Assembly: GCA_900468625.1 (NCBI GenBank)
Contig: UBUL01000014.1
Location: forward strand, 1 to 64,000
Reading direction: 5' to 3'
Source: Hyphomicrobiales bacterium
GTDB taxonomy: Bacteria > Pseudomonadota > Alphaproteobacteria > Rhizobiales > Rhizobiaceae
Length of the DNA: 64,000 bases
The notes beneath the pieces were generated by a model. It saw only the letters and a list, made by a program, of their open reading frames with translations, did no database searches and was not told the DNA's origin. Every line of letters starts with the position of its first letter. The stretch's first letter is position 1. Positions 55,266-64,000 of this stretch are shown here, piece by piece. Made by a program: the position numbers and the translations under genes.

Positions 55266-56169
55266 CAATCTGACATCGGCGTCAGAGCGCGGATCTTCGG
55301 GTCCGCGCGTGCGGCGTCCCCTGCCGTCCTGGGTGTCGACGACGGCGCTGCTGATGCCAACCTACGGCTGGCTGACGCTTGCCGTCTTTCTCCCGCTGCT
55401 GACCATGTTGGTCTTCAGCTTCATGGCGGCAACTCCAATGGGCAAGGCGCCGATCGTCTTTACCCTGAAGCAGTATCGTGCCTTCATCGACCAGCCCTAT
55501 CTGATCGGTATTGCTTTCACGTCGCTGCTTATCGGCTTCTGGACGACGTTTGCCTGTGCCGTACTCGGCTTCCTGGCAGCCGTTGCGCTTGCTCGTTCTA
55601 CCTTCGGCAAGACGCGCGAGATGCTGCTCATCCTCATCCTGCTACCATTCTGGACGAACGGCCTTGTCCGCATCTTCTCATGGACAATGGTGCTGCGCGA
55701 AAACGGCTTCCTCGACACCATCTTCCACATGGTCTTACCGGATGCTGGATCGATCGGCTTCCTCTATACGCGCTATGCAGTCGTTGTTGGCCTGGTACAT
55801 GCTTATCTGCCTTACATGATCCTCACCTGTTATATCGCGCTGGTTACGATCGATGACGCGATCATCGAAGCGGCCGCCAGCCTTGGTGCGCGGTGGTGGA
55901 CAATTCTCTTCAAGATTCTCGTGCCTATGGCTGCCCCCGGTCTCATCTCGGGTGCCGTGCTGACCTTTATCCCGGTCATCGGGTCCTTTATGGAGCCCCG
56001 AATTCTGGGCGGCCGCGTCGGCGTCACCATGGGCACCGTTATCGAGGACCAGTTCACGCAAGCCTTCAACTGGCCGCTCGGCGCCTCGCTGTCCTTTACG
56101 CTGCTCGCCGTCGTACTTGCAATCTTCGGCACGTTCTCCGGCGTCCTGCGCCGCGGCACGGCGGCTTAA
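55255..56169 (+). CDS. PotB-like permease
   Basis: A 304-residue permease. After an N-terminal polar segment, about six spans begin at TYGWLTLAVFLPLLTMLVFS. The EAA loop is EAAASLGARWWTILFKILVPMAAPG (residues about 204-228), typical of spermidine/putrescine-type systems. The next gene starts 15 bp after the stop. Confidence 0.95.
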   Translation: MQNDNLTSASERGSSGPRVRRPLPSWVSTTALLMPTYGWLTLAVFLPLLTMLVFSFMAATPMGKAPIVFTLKQYRAFIDQPYLIGIAFTSLLIGFWTTFACAVLGFLAAVALARSTFGKTREMLLILILLPFWTNGLVRIFSWTMVLRENGFLDTIFHMVLPDAGSIGFLYTRYAVVVGLVHAYLPYMILTCYIALVTIDDAIIEAAASLGARWWTILFKILVPMAAPGLISGAVLTFIPVIGSFMEPRILGGRVGVTMGTVIEDQFTQAFNWPLGASLSFTLLAVVLAIFGTFSGVLRRGTAA

Positions 56170-56184
56170 AGGAGGGAACACCGA

Positions 56185-56964
56185 ATGAGATCGCTTGGTC
56201 GTTTCTATCTGATCGCCGTACTGGTCTTCCTCTACACGCCGATCCTCGTGATGATGGCGATGGGCTTCAACGCCTCGCCGCTCTACGAACTGCCGTTCAG
56301 CTTCTCGACCCGCTGGTACGAGGCGCTCTGGAACAACAGCATTCTGCTCACTGCTGGTATGAACAGCATCATCATCGCCGTCATTACGGCGGTTGTCGCA
56401 ACCACGCTTGGCACCATGGCATCTGTTGCCCTGTCGCGCGGCACCTTCCGTGGCAAGAGCTTCCTGCAGATCATGCTGCTGCCGCCGATCGCCATTCCAT
56501 GGCTGATCACCGGCACGGCGATGCTGATCTTCTTCTACTGGACCGGCATCGGCCGCGGCATGCACGCGATTATCATCGGTCACGTTGCCCTTGCCATCCC
56601 TTATGTAGTCCTGGTGGTGGGAACCGGCTTCCGGACAATCCGGGCCGACCTCGAAGAGGCGGCCATGAGCCTGGGATCCACCCCCGTTCGTGCGTTCTTC
56701 TCCGTCACCCTACCGTTGCTTTACCCCAGCATCCTGGGCGCCGCCCTGTTTGCCTTCGCGGTCTCACTCGACCAGTTCGTGATTTCCTATTTCCTCGCAA
56801 CGCCCGGCTTCACCACGCTGCCGGTTCAGATCTACTCCTCGATCCGCAAGGGCTTCACCCCCGAAATCAATGCGATCTCGACTGTGCTTCTGCTCGGCTC
56901 GATGACCGTGATTCTGATTTTCACGCGCTTCGCCAAGCCCGGAGACACCCGTGACAAACGTTAA
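56185..56964 (+). CDS. PotC-like permease
   Basis: A 259-residue permease with about six spans. LYTPILVMMAMGFNASPLYELP is the first, and the EAA loop is EEAAMSLGSTPVRAFFSVTLPLLYPS (residues about 157-182). It should dimerise with the PotB-like partner. The last 14 bp overlap the ATPase gene, so translation is coupled. Confidence 0.95.
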   Translation: MRSLGRFYLIAVLVFLYTPILVMMAMGFNASPLYELPFSFSTRWYEALWNNSILLTAGMNSIIIAVITAVVATTLGTMASVALSRGTFRGKSFLQIMLLPPIAIPWLITGTAMLIFFYWTGIGRGMHAIIIGHVALAIPYVVLVVGTGFRTIRADLEEAAMSLGSTPVRAFFSVTLPLLYPSILGAALFAFAVSLDQFVISYFLATPGFTTLPVQIYSSIRKGFTPEINAISTVLLLGSMTVILIFTRFAKPGDTRDKR

Positions 56965-58000
56965 CGTCAATTCCGTCGCCAAGACCTACGGCACCACGCC
57001 GGTTCTGGCCGATATCACCACCGAATTCCCCGAGGGTTCGTTCACCAGCCTTCTTGGGCCTTCAGGCTCCGGCAAGACGACGCTCCTGCGCATCATCGCC
57101 GGCTTCATCAAGCCCAACCAGGGTGTGGTGACCATCGGCAGCAGGGATGTCACGAACATACCCGTATGGGGCCGCAACATCGGCATGATGTTCCAGTCCT
57201 ATGCGCTGTTCCCGCACATGACGATTACTCAGAATGTGGCCTTCGGTCTCGAGCGGCGCGGCATCAAAGGTGCCGCAGCCCGCAAAGAAGTCGATCGTGC
57301 TCTCGAAATGGTTCGCCTGCCGGGTTTTGGCAACCGGATGCCAAAGCAGCTTTCGGGCGGCCAGCAACAGCGTGTAGCGCTGGCACGCGCCATCGTCATC
57401 AAGCCGAGCGTGCTGCTGCTTGACGAGCCACTGTCCGCGCTCGACCGTAGGCTGCGGCAGGAGATGCAGGTCGAACTGCTGCGGATCCAGCGCGAGAGCG
57501 GCCTGACGACGATCTTCGTCACCCACGACCAGGAAGAAGCTCTGACGCTATCCGACAAGGTGGCCATTCTCGACAAGGGTCGCATCGTGCAGATCGGCGC
57601 GCCCGAGACTGTCTACGAGAAGCCTCTGACGCGTTTCGCCGCGGAGTTTCTGGGCGATTCCAATTTCCTTGTCGGCACCGTCGAGAACGGTGCGGTGCGG
57701 CTTTCCGACGGTACGACAGTGCGCAGCGCAAGCCCCCTGCCCGGCAATGGGACCAAGGTCACGCTCGCAGTGCGGCCGGAGAAGATGTCGATCTCGGCGG
57801 GGAATGCCGAAGGCAACAGCCTCACGGCGCGGATCACCACGGTCATCTACGCCGGACCGGTGCTCTCATATCTCCTGGAGACCAAAGACGGTCTGCCGCT
57901 GAAGCTCTTCGTTCAGAACCGAGACGGCACTGTCCTCAAGGAAGGTGACAGCGTGACGCTGAACTGGTCGCCGGAACACACCGTTTGCGTTGTGGATTGA
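56951..58000 (+). CDS. PotA-like ATP-binding protein
   Basis: A 349-residue ATPase, starting with GTG at 56951. Walker A is GPSGSGKTT, the Q-loop MFQSYALFP, the signature LSGGQQQRVALARAIV, Walker B LLLDEPLSALD and the H-loop FVTHDQEEALTLS. A TOBE domain follows after residue 240 (LAVRPEKM). It completes the importer of the 54-58 kb operon. The isochorismatase-family gene follows 2 bp after the stop. Confidence 0.96.
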   Translation: MTNVNVNSVAKTYGTTPVLADITTEFPEGSFTSLLGPSGSGKTTLLRIIAGFIKPNQGVVTIGSRDVTNIPVWGRNIGMMFQSYALFPHMTITQNVAFGLERRGIKGAAARKEVDRALEMVRLPGFGNRMPKQLSGGQQQRVALARAIVIKPSVLLLDEPLSALDRRLRQEMQVELLRIQRESGLTTIFVTHDQEEALTLSDKVAILDKGRIVQIGAPETVYEKPLTRFAAEFLGDSNFLVGTVENGAVRLSDGTTVRSASPLPGNGTKVTLAVRPEKMSISAGNAEGNSLTARITTVIYAGPVLSYLLETKDGLPLKLFVQNRDGTVLKEGDSVTLNWSPEHTVCVVD

Positions 58001-58002
58001 CA

Positions 58003-58599
58003 ATGACAAGGGCACCGTTGTCCCATAACACCTTGCATGTCGTCATCGACATGCAACGGCTCTTCGCCGAGGAAACACCCTGGTTTACGCCAGCCCTCGC
58101 AGGCATCGTGCCGAATGTGCAGCGGCTTGCCGAGGTCAGGCCTGAGAGGGCGGTCTTTGCCCGCTTCATCGTCGCGCAACGTCCCGAGGAGGCGAAAGGC
58201 CGATGGCAAGCCTATTATGAGCGCTGGAAAACGGTAACCCTGGGCGAACTCGATCCGGGGATGCTGGATCTCGTTGCACCGCTGGCTGCGTTCGCGCAGC
58301 CGGGGTCAATCGTCGACAAGGAAACCTTTTCGATCTTCGGAGCTCCCGGCTTTATCGATCGTCTTGATAGCGAAGACGTCGATACGCTTGTGTTCACCGG
58401 TGTGGAGACTGATGTCTGCGTGTATGCGAGCGCACTGGATGCGGTCGATCTCGGCTACAGGGTGGTCCTCGCCAGCGACGCTCTGGCGAGCGGCGACATG
58501 ATGGCACATGAGATGGTACTGACGCGTCTGGCACCGAGGTTTTCGGAGCAGATTGAAATTTTGACAACTGAAGCCATTCTGGGTTTGTGGACTGTATGA
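58003..58599 (+). CDS. Isochorismatase-family cysteine hydrolase
   Basis: A 198-residue cysteine hydrolase with the Asp (VVIDMQRLF), the Lys (IVDKETFSIF) and the Cys (ETDVCVYASALDAVDLGY) of the triad. An ATG further upstream (57985) is in frame, but the ATG at 58003 follows the importer ATPase stop directly and fits the family length. As an amidase-like enzyme in the importer operon it probably hydrolyses an imported amide. It is clearly different from NicF (213 residues). Confidence 0.92.
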   Translation: MTRAPLSHNTLHVVIDMQRLFAEETPWFTPALAGIVPNVQRLAEVRPERAVFARFIVAQRPEEAKGRWQAYYERWKTVTLGELDPGMLDLVAPLAAFAQPGSIVDKETFSIFGAPGFIDRLDSEDVDTLVFTGVETDVCVYASALDAVDLGYRVVLASDALASGDMMAHEMVLTRLAPRFSEQIEILTTEAILGLWTV

Positions 58600-58651
58600 C
58601 GTTGATTTGGATTGCCCGATTCGGCGGCGGTAAGCCCGGCTGAGAGACAAG

Positions 58652-59131
58652 ATGGATATTCCACTCAAGGACAAGGCCCGGGGAGCGAAGGGTGCAGATA
58701 TGGCAGCGAAACCGAACCACACCCAATATGCGCTGGGCGAGCAGATCGGCTTCTTCCTGCGCCAGGCAAACCAACGCCACGTATCGATCTTCGCCAGCCT
58801 GATCTCCGAGAAGCTGACGACCACCCAATGGGCGGCGCTCGTCAAGCTCAAGGATCTGCAGCCCTGCTCGCAGGGTAATCTCGGCCGCGAAACGGCGATG
58901 GACATGGCGACCATCAAGGGGGTCGTCGACCGCCTCGTCAAGCGTGGCCTGGTGCACACCGCGCCCGACCCCACAGATGCACGACGTCTAGTCTTGACAC
59001 TGACCGACGAAGGCGAGGCCACTCTAGACCGTAATCTCTCCATTGCGCTGGAGATTTCGCAAGAGACCCTGGGGCCGCTGACAGCTGCCGAGCGCATGAT
59101 GCTGATGGAACTGCTCCAGAAGATCTGTTGA
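58652..59131 (+). CDS. MarR-family regulator, NicR-like paralogue
   Basis: A 159-residue MarR protein. IGFFLRQANQRHVSIF (about residues 30-45) is close to VGHLLRKAYQRHLAIF of the NicR-like protein at 37873, and the DNA-binding part MDMATIKGVVDRLVKRGLVH and wing DPTDARRLVLTLT match in layout. It lies between the importer/hydrolase operon and a GH3 gene on the same strand and is a candidate ligand for the two TTTGCATACAAAT boxes. An ATG at 58700 is an alternative start. Confidence 0.92.
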   Translation: MDIPLKDKARGAKGADMAAKPNHTQYALGEQIGFFLRQANQRHVSIFASLISEKLTTTQWAALVKLKDLQPCSQGNLGRETAMDMATIKGVVDRLVKRGLVHTAPDPTDARRLVLTLTDEGEATLDRNLSIALEISQETLGPLTAAERMMLMELLQKIC

Positions 59132-59182
59132 CAGCATCACACGCGGTCCGAGCCCATTCACTCAGACGGAGGAAGACACACC

Positions 59183-61543
59183 ATGCCCGAAGCGGACGAT
59201 GGGGAAATCCGATCGCTGGTCACCTCCATGACCACGAATGAGAAAGTCGCTCTCGTCAGCGGCCAAGGCCTCTGGAGAACAGCCGCAATCGAAAGGCTGG
59301 GGATCGACTCGATTCTGATGACGGATGGCACCTACGGTGTGCGCTACTCGACAACCCAGATAGATGCCGGCACCGGCGATGAAGAAAGCCTCGCCGCATT
59401 CCTCGACCTGATTAACCAACAGGCCGACGATAAAGGTGGCATGTTCGGCACAACGCGACCAGCCACCTGCTTTCCGAACGGCAATCTCGTCGGCTGTTCT
59501 TGGGATGTGGACCTGCTGTATCGCATGGGCGAAGCGCTTGCTCTCGAATGCCGCAGCCTGGGAATCCATCTTCTGCTCGGACCGGGTATCAACACACGAA
59601 GGACGCCGCTCGCCGGCCGCGCCTATGAATATTACTCGGAGGATCCCGTCATCAACGGCGATCTTGCCGCCGCTCTGATTTCCGGCCTGCAGGACAACGG
59701 TATCGGTGCCTCGCTGAAGCATTTTGCCTGCAACAACTCGGAAATCGATCGGACAACGACCAGTTCCGATGTGGATGAACGGGCTCTGCGGGAGATCTAT
59801 CTCGCAGGCTTCGAGCGGGCGATCCGCAAGAGCCCGCCCTGGACCGTGATGAGCGCCTATAATCGGGTGAACGGCGTTCAAGCGGCGGAAAGCCGCTGGT
59901 TGCTGAAACACATCCTGAGGGATGAATGGGGATATGACGGGCTTGTCCTGTCTGACTGGCACGCCATCAAGGATCGGCCCTCATCGCTTAAAGCCGGTAC
60001 GGACCTCGACATGCCGGAAAGCAAACCTCGTAAGGCACGGCTTCTGTTGGCTATCGAAGATGGCAAGGTCGCCGACGACATACTCGATCGGGCTTGTGAG
60101 CGGGTTATCGGCCTCGTCCGCCGCTGTCATGTAGAGAGGCTGCCCGCAGTCCCTGTCGATCTGGACCGCCATCACGCCCTCGCCCAACAGATCGCAGCTG
60201 AGTCCATCGTGCTGCTGCGCAACGAACGGCAGACACTGCCGCTCGATGCGGCTGCTACCGGCGAGATACTCGTTGTCGGCGATGGCGCCTTGGTCCCGAC
60301 GATCCAGGGATCGGGGTCAGCGACGACCAATCCTTATCGCGTCGACAGCCCCTTGGAGCGGATTGCAGCGCGTGCAGGAGAACATCTGAAGGTACGTCAT
60401 GTGCCCTTCCCGACAGCGCAAGGCATTCCGACGGAGAGCGAAACGCAAACTGTTCTAGATGCTGCAACGACAGCGGACGCAGTCATCATCTTCACCGAGA
60501 ACGAGAAGTCGCTTAACGGCGAAGGCAATGATCGCGACACCTTGAAACTGGCGGCCGGCCACGATCGACTGATCCGCTCGCTCACTGAGGCCGGCCGGAA
60601 AGTAATCGTCGTTCTAACGACGCCGGATGCGGTCGAAATGCCGTGGCTGGGTGCCACGCAGGCCGTGCTGGCCTGCTTTTATCCCGGCCAGGGCGGCGGC
60701 GAAGCCATTGCCCGCGTTCTGTTCGGTGAACAGAACCCTTGCGGAAAACTGACGACGACGATGCCCATCCGCATCGAGGACATTCCCGGTTGGCACACCT
60801 ATCCCGGTGAGAACGGCCGGCATGTCTACAGCGAAGGAATTTTCGTCGGCTATCGCTACTACGACCTCAAGGCGGTGACGCCCCTGTTCGCCTTCGGCCA
60901 TGGCCTAAGTTACACTCGTTTTTCTTACGAGAGCATGGCACTCGACGGGCAGGAAATCGGCCCGTCGACGGGCTGCAGGGTGAGCGTCACCATCCGCAAC
61001 ATCGGCGAAGTGGCTGGCAACGAAGTCGTCCAACTCTACGTCCGTCCGTTAAAGCCCGGCCTGCGTCGGCCGATCCGGGAACTCAAGGCTTTTGCCAAGG
61101 TCGAGCTTCAACCGGGCGAAGCCAAGGCTGTGACCCTGACGCTTTCCGCGCGGGATTTCCAATATTTCGATACCGCGCACGGTGCGTGGGTGCTCGATGC
61201 AGAAGCTTTCATCATCGAGGCGGGGGCTTCCTCACGCGATATCCGCCTCGAAAGCCGACTCGCTTGCCGTTCCGAGCGCTTCCCTCCGGCAGCCCTTTCC
61301 ACGATTTCGCCGCCAGCGCTGGTTTTCGCGAATGAAGGGGCGATACCTGCGTTGACGGAATTGCTGGCGAGGAAGCTCCGCATCTCCGGCGAGGAAGCTA
61401 TGGCCATCCTCGAAAAGCTCAAAGGCTCTTTCCTGGGCTTCTACGATACTTTGAGCTGGTATGTCGGTGACGCGATCAACGAAGCTGATATCACCACGCT
61501 TTTCGACACGCTGAATCAGAGAACAGAGAAGATGTCCGCTTGA
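59183..61543 (+). CDS. GH3 beta-glucosidase-like glycoside hydrolase (second copy)
   Basis: A 786-residue GH3 enzyme, same architecture as the one at 30911: MTTNEKVALVSGQGLWRT, SLKHFACNNSEID, GLVLSDWHAIKDRPSS with the nucleophile Asp, GDGALVPTIQGSGSATT, YPGENGRHVYSEGIFVGYRYYD, FGHGLSYTRFSYE and the fibronectin-like domain, with a similar alpha tail. The many shared motifs point to paralogues. No signal peptide, so it is cytoplasmic. It follows the MarR gene by 51 bp with a GGAGG Shine-Dalgarno-like tract. Confidence 0.95.
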   Translation: MPEADDGEIRSLVTSMTTNEKVALVSGQGLWRTAAIERLGIDSILMTDGTYGVRYSTTQIDAGTGDEESLAAFLDLINQQADDKGGMFGTTRPATCFPNGNLVGCSWDVDLLYRMGEALALECRSLGIHLLLGPGINTRRTPLAGRAYEYYSEDPVINGDLAAALISGLQDNGIGASLKHFACNNSEIDRTTTSSDVDERALREIYLAGFERAIRKSPPWTVMSAYNRVNGVQAAESRWLLKHILRDEWGYDGLVLSDWHAIKDRPSSLKAGTDLDMPESKPRKARLLLAIEDGKVADDILDRACERVIGLVRRCHVERLPAVPVDLDRHHALAQQIAAESIVLLRNERQTLPLDAAATGEILVVGDGALVPTIQGSGSATTNPYRVDSPLERIAARAGEHLKVRHVPFPTAQGIPTESETQTVLDAATTADAVIIFTENEKSLNGEGNDRDTLKLAAGHDRLIRSLTEAGRKVIVVLTTPDAVEMPWLGATQAVLACFYPGQGGGEAIARVLFGEQNPCGKLTTTMPIRIEDIPGWHTYPGENGRHVYSEGIFVGYRYYDLKAVTPLFAFGHGLSYTRFSYESMALDGQEIGPSTGCRVSVTIRNIGEVAGNEVVQLYVRPLKPGLRRPIRELKAFAKVELQPGEAKAVTLTLSARDFQYFDTAHGAWVLDAEAFIIEAGASSRDIRLESRLACRSERFPPAALSTISPPALVFANEGAIPALTELLARKLRISGEEAMAILEKLKGSFLGFYDTLSWYVGDAINEADITTLFDTLNQRTEKMSA

Positions 61544-62152
61544 TGCAATCCTTCGGCTCCGATGATGCCATTGAACCTCCCCGACCGGCTTTCCTCACGG
61601 ATGATCCTGAGGAGATATTGCGTTTCGAGGCAGATGCATTTTGACGAAGGAACGGAGCGGCGCCTGTCACCCTTGTCGAAACTCGCGGCGGGGCAGTTCG
61701 AGTAAGGGGCGATTTCGGCCCAAAACCAAAAGCCACAACACAGCAGGTTAGCGGTCGGCAAGCGCCCACAACTAACCTTTGCAGCGCCTCCACTCTTTTA
61801 ACGATGACAACCTATAGCCAAAAAATGAGATCTGTATGATGTGAAAGGATTCGAACCAGCGGCGCCGCGCCAGCTTCTCTAAGCTCTTGATAAATCAAGG
61901 AGTGCAACCGGCAATTCGGTTCAAGGGGCTTAAACAGCTCGGCAGCGTAATCTTTACGATTCGCCTTGTTACGATATAACATTCTACTTCTGATTTCTGG
62001 ACTGTGCGACGCTGCTGTGCGAACAGCCCGCTCGCATCAAATGCAGCTTAATGACGAGAACACCACAAGACCGGATCTGTTGAGACCCGCCAAGCTATCT
62101 GGCCACCCTGAACCAGCGTTGGGTCAGTTCCAGTTTCATGAATAGGACTGAA
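61544..62152. other. Gene-poor stretch with a tRNA-like relic
   Basis: No recognisable gene in about 600 bp; the short frames have no domain. At 61841-61948 the sequence, read in reverse, resembles a damaged tRNA-Ser: GGATTCGAACC (T-arm complement) at 61847-61857 and TTAAACAGCTCGGC near the other end (61930-61943, D-arm-like). It is too degenerate to be a working tRNA. Such relics commonly mark integration sites of mobile elements, and a possible recombinase gene follows. Confidence 0.4.
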
Positions 62153-64000
62153 ATGCCTGAAAATGCTTCACCAGAGGGTTTCGAACGAAAGATACGAAGC
62201 TTCGCCGAAATTCGCCTCAGCCCCCTTCTCTCTCCCGACGACCTTGAGAGATTGACGGGGTACATGATCGACCTGATCCGTCATCGGGAGAGACCACCCG
62301 TCAGGATTGGGCGAACAGACTGGTCAGAGATCGCTTTTGCCTGCGGCCTTAAATCGGAACTGAATACGAAGCTGAAGCGGATTGCTCAGAACGGTTTCGA
62401 TGCGATCGTTCGATGGCTCGTGAACAACGAGCCGTCTTTTGCCGAAAGGCCGCTATCGCGCGCGCGGAAAGCGACCACGCTGCAGGTGGCGTCCTCGGGT
62501 TCGAAAGCTAGGACCGCCAAATTGGACGAAAAGCGAGGAGAGTCGAAACCTGCTGAAGCCTCGTCCGAAATCAACCAAGACTTCCCGGCCGCTCTTTTTG
62601 ATCGCTATGAGGACCCAAAGTCATTTCAGGCCTCCCTGGAACTGCAGATGCGCCGGTTTGGCGAAAGCTATTATTACCTGCACCGCGCCATCAAGCGACC
62701 CGGCGACGTCTTCGATGACGCGACGATCTTGAGTTGGCTGAAAGGCACAAAGGTCCCTCGAAGCGTCGAGAGCATGGACGTCCTCGGCCGGATCGAGCAT
62801 CGCTACCAACTTCCCCAAGGCTACTTTAAGCGCAAGCTACCGCATCAGTCCCGCTCGACTTCTGGCCACGATCTTGGCGCGGATGTCTCGCCGGCAGAGC
62901 GACGGCGCCTGGCCTGGCACCTCCCGGATGATTTCAACAGCTTGCCGTTCACGAAGCGTGAGGAGATTCTCGAGTGGGTGCGCCGGATCATCATAACAGG
63001 CGCAACTGACTACCGTCGTTTCCAGGCTGCCGCATCGAAGCAACGCTATGCCATCCGATTCCCGTCGATGACCTATGGCGGGCGGGTGATGCCGACTCTC
63101 GGCCGAGCCAATACCCCGGCCTTCGATCCGTCTATAGACATCGACGATCCGGACCTACTGTCCGGGGTCATCGACGCACCTCCCAGGCTTGCCATGGAAA
63201 TGGCCAGTCTCATCACCTTCAAGACTACCACGTTGACGGCGATCGGCTTTCAGCGAAATGGCGTCTGGGGCGAGGAAACCGCTGCCCAGAAGCTCGAACA
63301 TCTGGGCCTCATGTTTGGGGCGCTTGCAGCATCCCCAAGCGGCGAAGTTGCGGGCCGTGGCATACCGCTTGGGGCGCTGACATTCGGCCTTCTGATATTT
63401 CCGGGAATTTGGGACTGGTACCTGCAGTGGCGCGAACGGCGAAGGGGATTCTATACCGCATGGGAAGCCGACATGCTTAGCATCGCGCTTTCGTTGACCC
63501 GGGAAGAGACGGGCTGGCTTCGCCAGCATCCCGAGCTCATCGAACGTGTTGTTCCAGTCCAAGGTTTGGTGAGTGCCAGCGATATTGAATCCGCAAAGCG
63601 AGATTGGCACGCGAGCCTCGATGCGTTTCACGCCCATGCGCGGAGCCGTATCAAGGAGATTCAGCGCGTGATGCGAGTCCATCGTGATCCCTTTGAACCG
63701 ATCATGTGCGTTCTTGAGGCGCCGAGCCCACTCGCCGAATATCGCAAGATAACTGATGAGATCCTTCTTCGGATGCCCGACAAAGATCGATATCCGCGAG
63801 CCGCTGCAGAGTCAGTCCGGTCGTTCCTGATGTTGCGACTCGGGCTGCATCTTGGGTTGCGGCAGAAAAACCTGCGACAACTATTGTTCTGCCCACGCGG
63901 GCATCTTCCGACATCAGAGCGCAGGCTCGAGGAGATGAAGAGAGGCGAGATTCGGTGGAATGACCGCGACGGCGGCTGGGAGGTCCTTATCCCGTCAGTC
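62153..64000 (+). CDS. Large protein with possible tyrosine-recombinase core (partial, runs off the window)
   Basis: An open frame of 616 codons from ATG 62153 to the last base; no stop. Residues 1-200 are helical and charged, with a linker near 110-145. SFLMLRLGLHLGLRQKNLRQLLFCPRG (about 558-584) resembles box I of tyrosine recombinases, where Arg570 would be the first catalytic Arg; the His-x-x-Arg box II and the Tyr would lie outside the window. The long region before this is more than phage integrases usually carry, so it may be an integrase-like protein of a plasmid or island, or another DNA-breaking-rejoining family. Confidence 0.6.
   Translation, partial: MPENASPEGFERKIRSFAEIRLSPLLSPDDLERLTGYMIDLIRHRERPPVRIGRTDWSEIAFACGLKSELNTKLKRIAQNGFDAIVRWLVNNEPSFAERPLSRARKATTLQVASSGSKARTAKLDEKRGESKPAEASSEINQDFPAALFDRYEDPKSFQASLELQMRRFGESYYYLHRAIKRPGDVFDDATILSWLKGTKVPRSVESMDVLGRIEHRYQLPQGYFKRKLPHQSRSTSGHDLGADVSPAERRRLAWHLPDDFNSLPFTKREEILEWVRRIIITGATDYRRFQAAASKQRYAIRFPSMTYGGRVMPTLGRANTPAFDPSIDIDDPDLLSGVIDAPPRLAMEMASLITFKTTTLTAIGFQRNGVWGEETAAQKLEHLGLMFGALAASPSGEVAGRGIPLGALTFGLLIFPGIWDWYLQWRERRRGFYTAWEADMLSIALSLTREETGWLRQHPELIERVVPVQGLVSASDIESAKRDWHASLDAFHAHARSRIKEIQRVMRVHRDPFEPIMCVLEAPSPLAEYRKITDEILLRMPDKDRYPRAAAESVRSFLMLRLGLHLGLRQKNLRQLLFCPRGHLPTSERRLEEMKRGEIRWNDRDGGWEVLIPSV

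Overview
The window looks like a rhizobial (Alphaproteobacteria, Rhizobium/Agrobacterium-like) accessory replicon or chromosomal catabolic region. The DNA is GC-rich, solute-binding-protein ABC importers abound, short catabolic operons each sit beside a LysR, MarR or AraC regulator, and toxin-antitoxin and pseudogene scars lie between the blocks. The organism is inferred from gene style only. No rRNA, intact tRNA, complete insertion sequence or CRISPR array was found.

Layout. (1) 0-8.4 kb: redox and detoxification genes (NmrA-like tail, SRPBCC protein, Old Yellow Enzyme, three SDRs, cupin, quinone oxidoreductase, SCP2-like protein) with LysR and AraC regulators, then an HxlR pseudogene and a possible 32-residue membrane peptide. 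(2) 9.4-12.0 kb: MarR, an isochorismatase-fold protein lacking the catalytic Cys, a membrane protein and an MFS exporter. (3) 12.3-22.0 kb: NMT1-type ABC importer, FAD oxidoreductase, CaiB-type CoA transferase, enoyl-CoA hydratase, LysR and amidohydrolase, facing a DapA-family aldolase/lyase and a ferredoxin. This looks like one uncharacterised catabolic pathway. (4) 22.3-25.2 kb: a defence/toxin island with an McrC remnant, an AbiE pair and a VapC/Phd pair. (5) 25.5-29.7 kb: a complete sugar ABC importer, convergent with (6) 29.7-36.9 kb: M20 deacylase, GH3 beta-glucosidase, LysR, DUF1028, RidA and a flavin monooxygenase.

(7) 37.5-48.9 kb: a decayed RelE/ParE toxin, then a full aerobic nicotinate degradation cluster. 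On the minus strand are a NicR-like MarR, a NiaP-like transporter and nicX, nicF, nicE, nicD, nicC; divergently lie nicA and nicB. Together they would take nicotinate through 6-hydroxynicotinate, 2,5-dihydroxypyridine, N-formylmaleamate, maleamate and maleate to fumarate. Catalytic residues of NicX, NicD, NicE and NicF are in the expected places. Two CATA-centred inverted repeats sit in the nicC-nicA divergent promoter.

(8) 48.9-61.5 kb: directly behind nicB come two large glycosidase-like proteins (GH106-like and GH63-like), a spermidine/putrescine-type ABC importer, a second isochorismatase-family hydrolase, a second MarR resembling NicR, and a second GH3 beta-glucosidase. Two TTTG-CATA-CAAA boxes precede the importer and resemble the nic operators. 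The block may feed glycosylated or other conjugated substrates into the same metabolism; this is inference. (9) 61.5-64.0 kb: a gene-poor stretch with a tRNA-like relic, then a large open-ended protein with a possible tyrosine-recombinase core, perhaps a mobile-element boundary.
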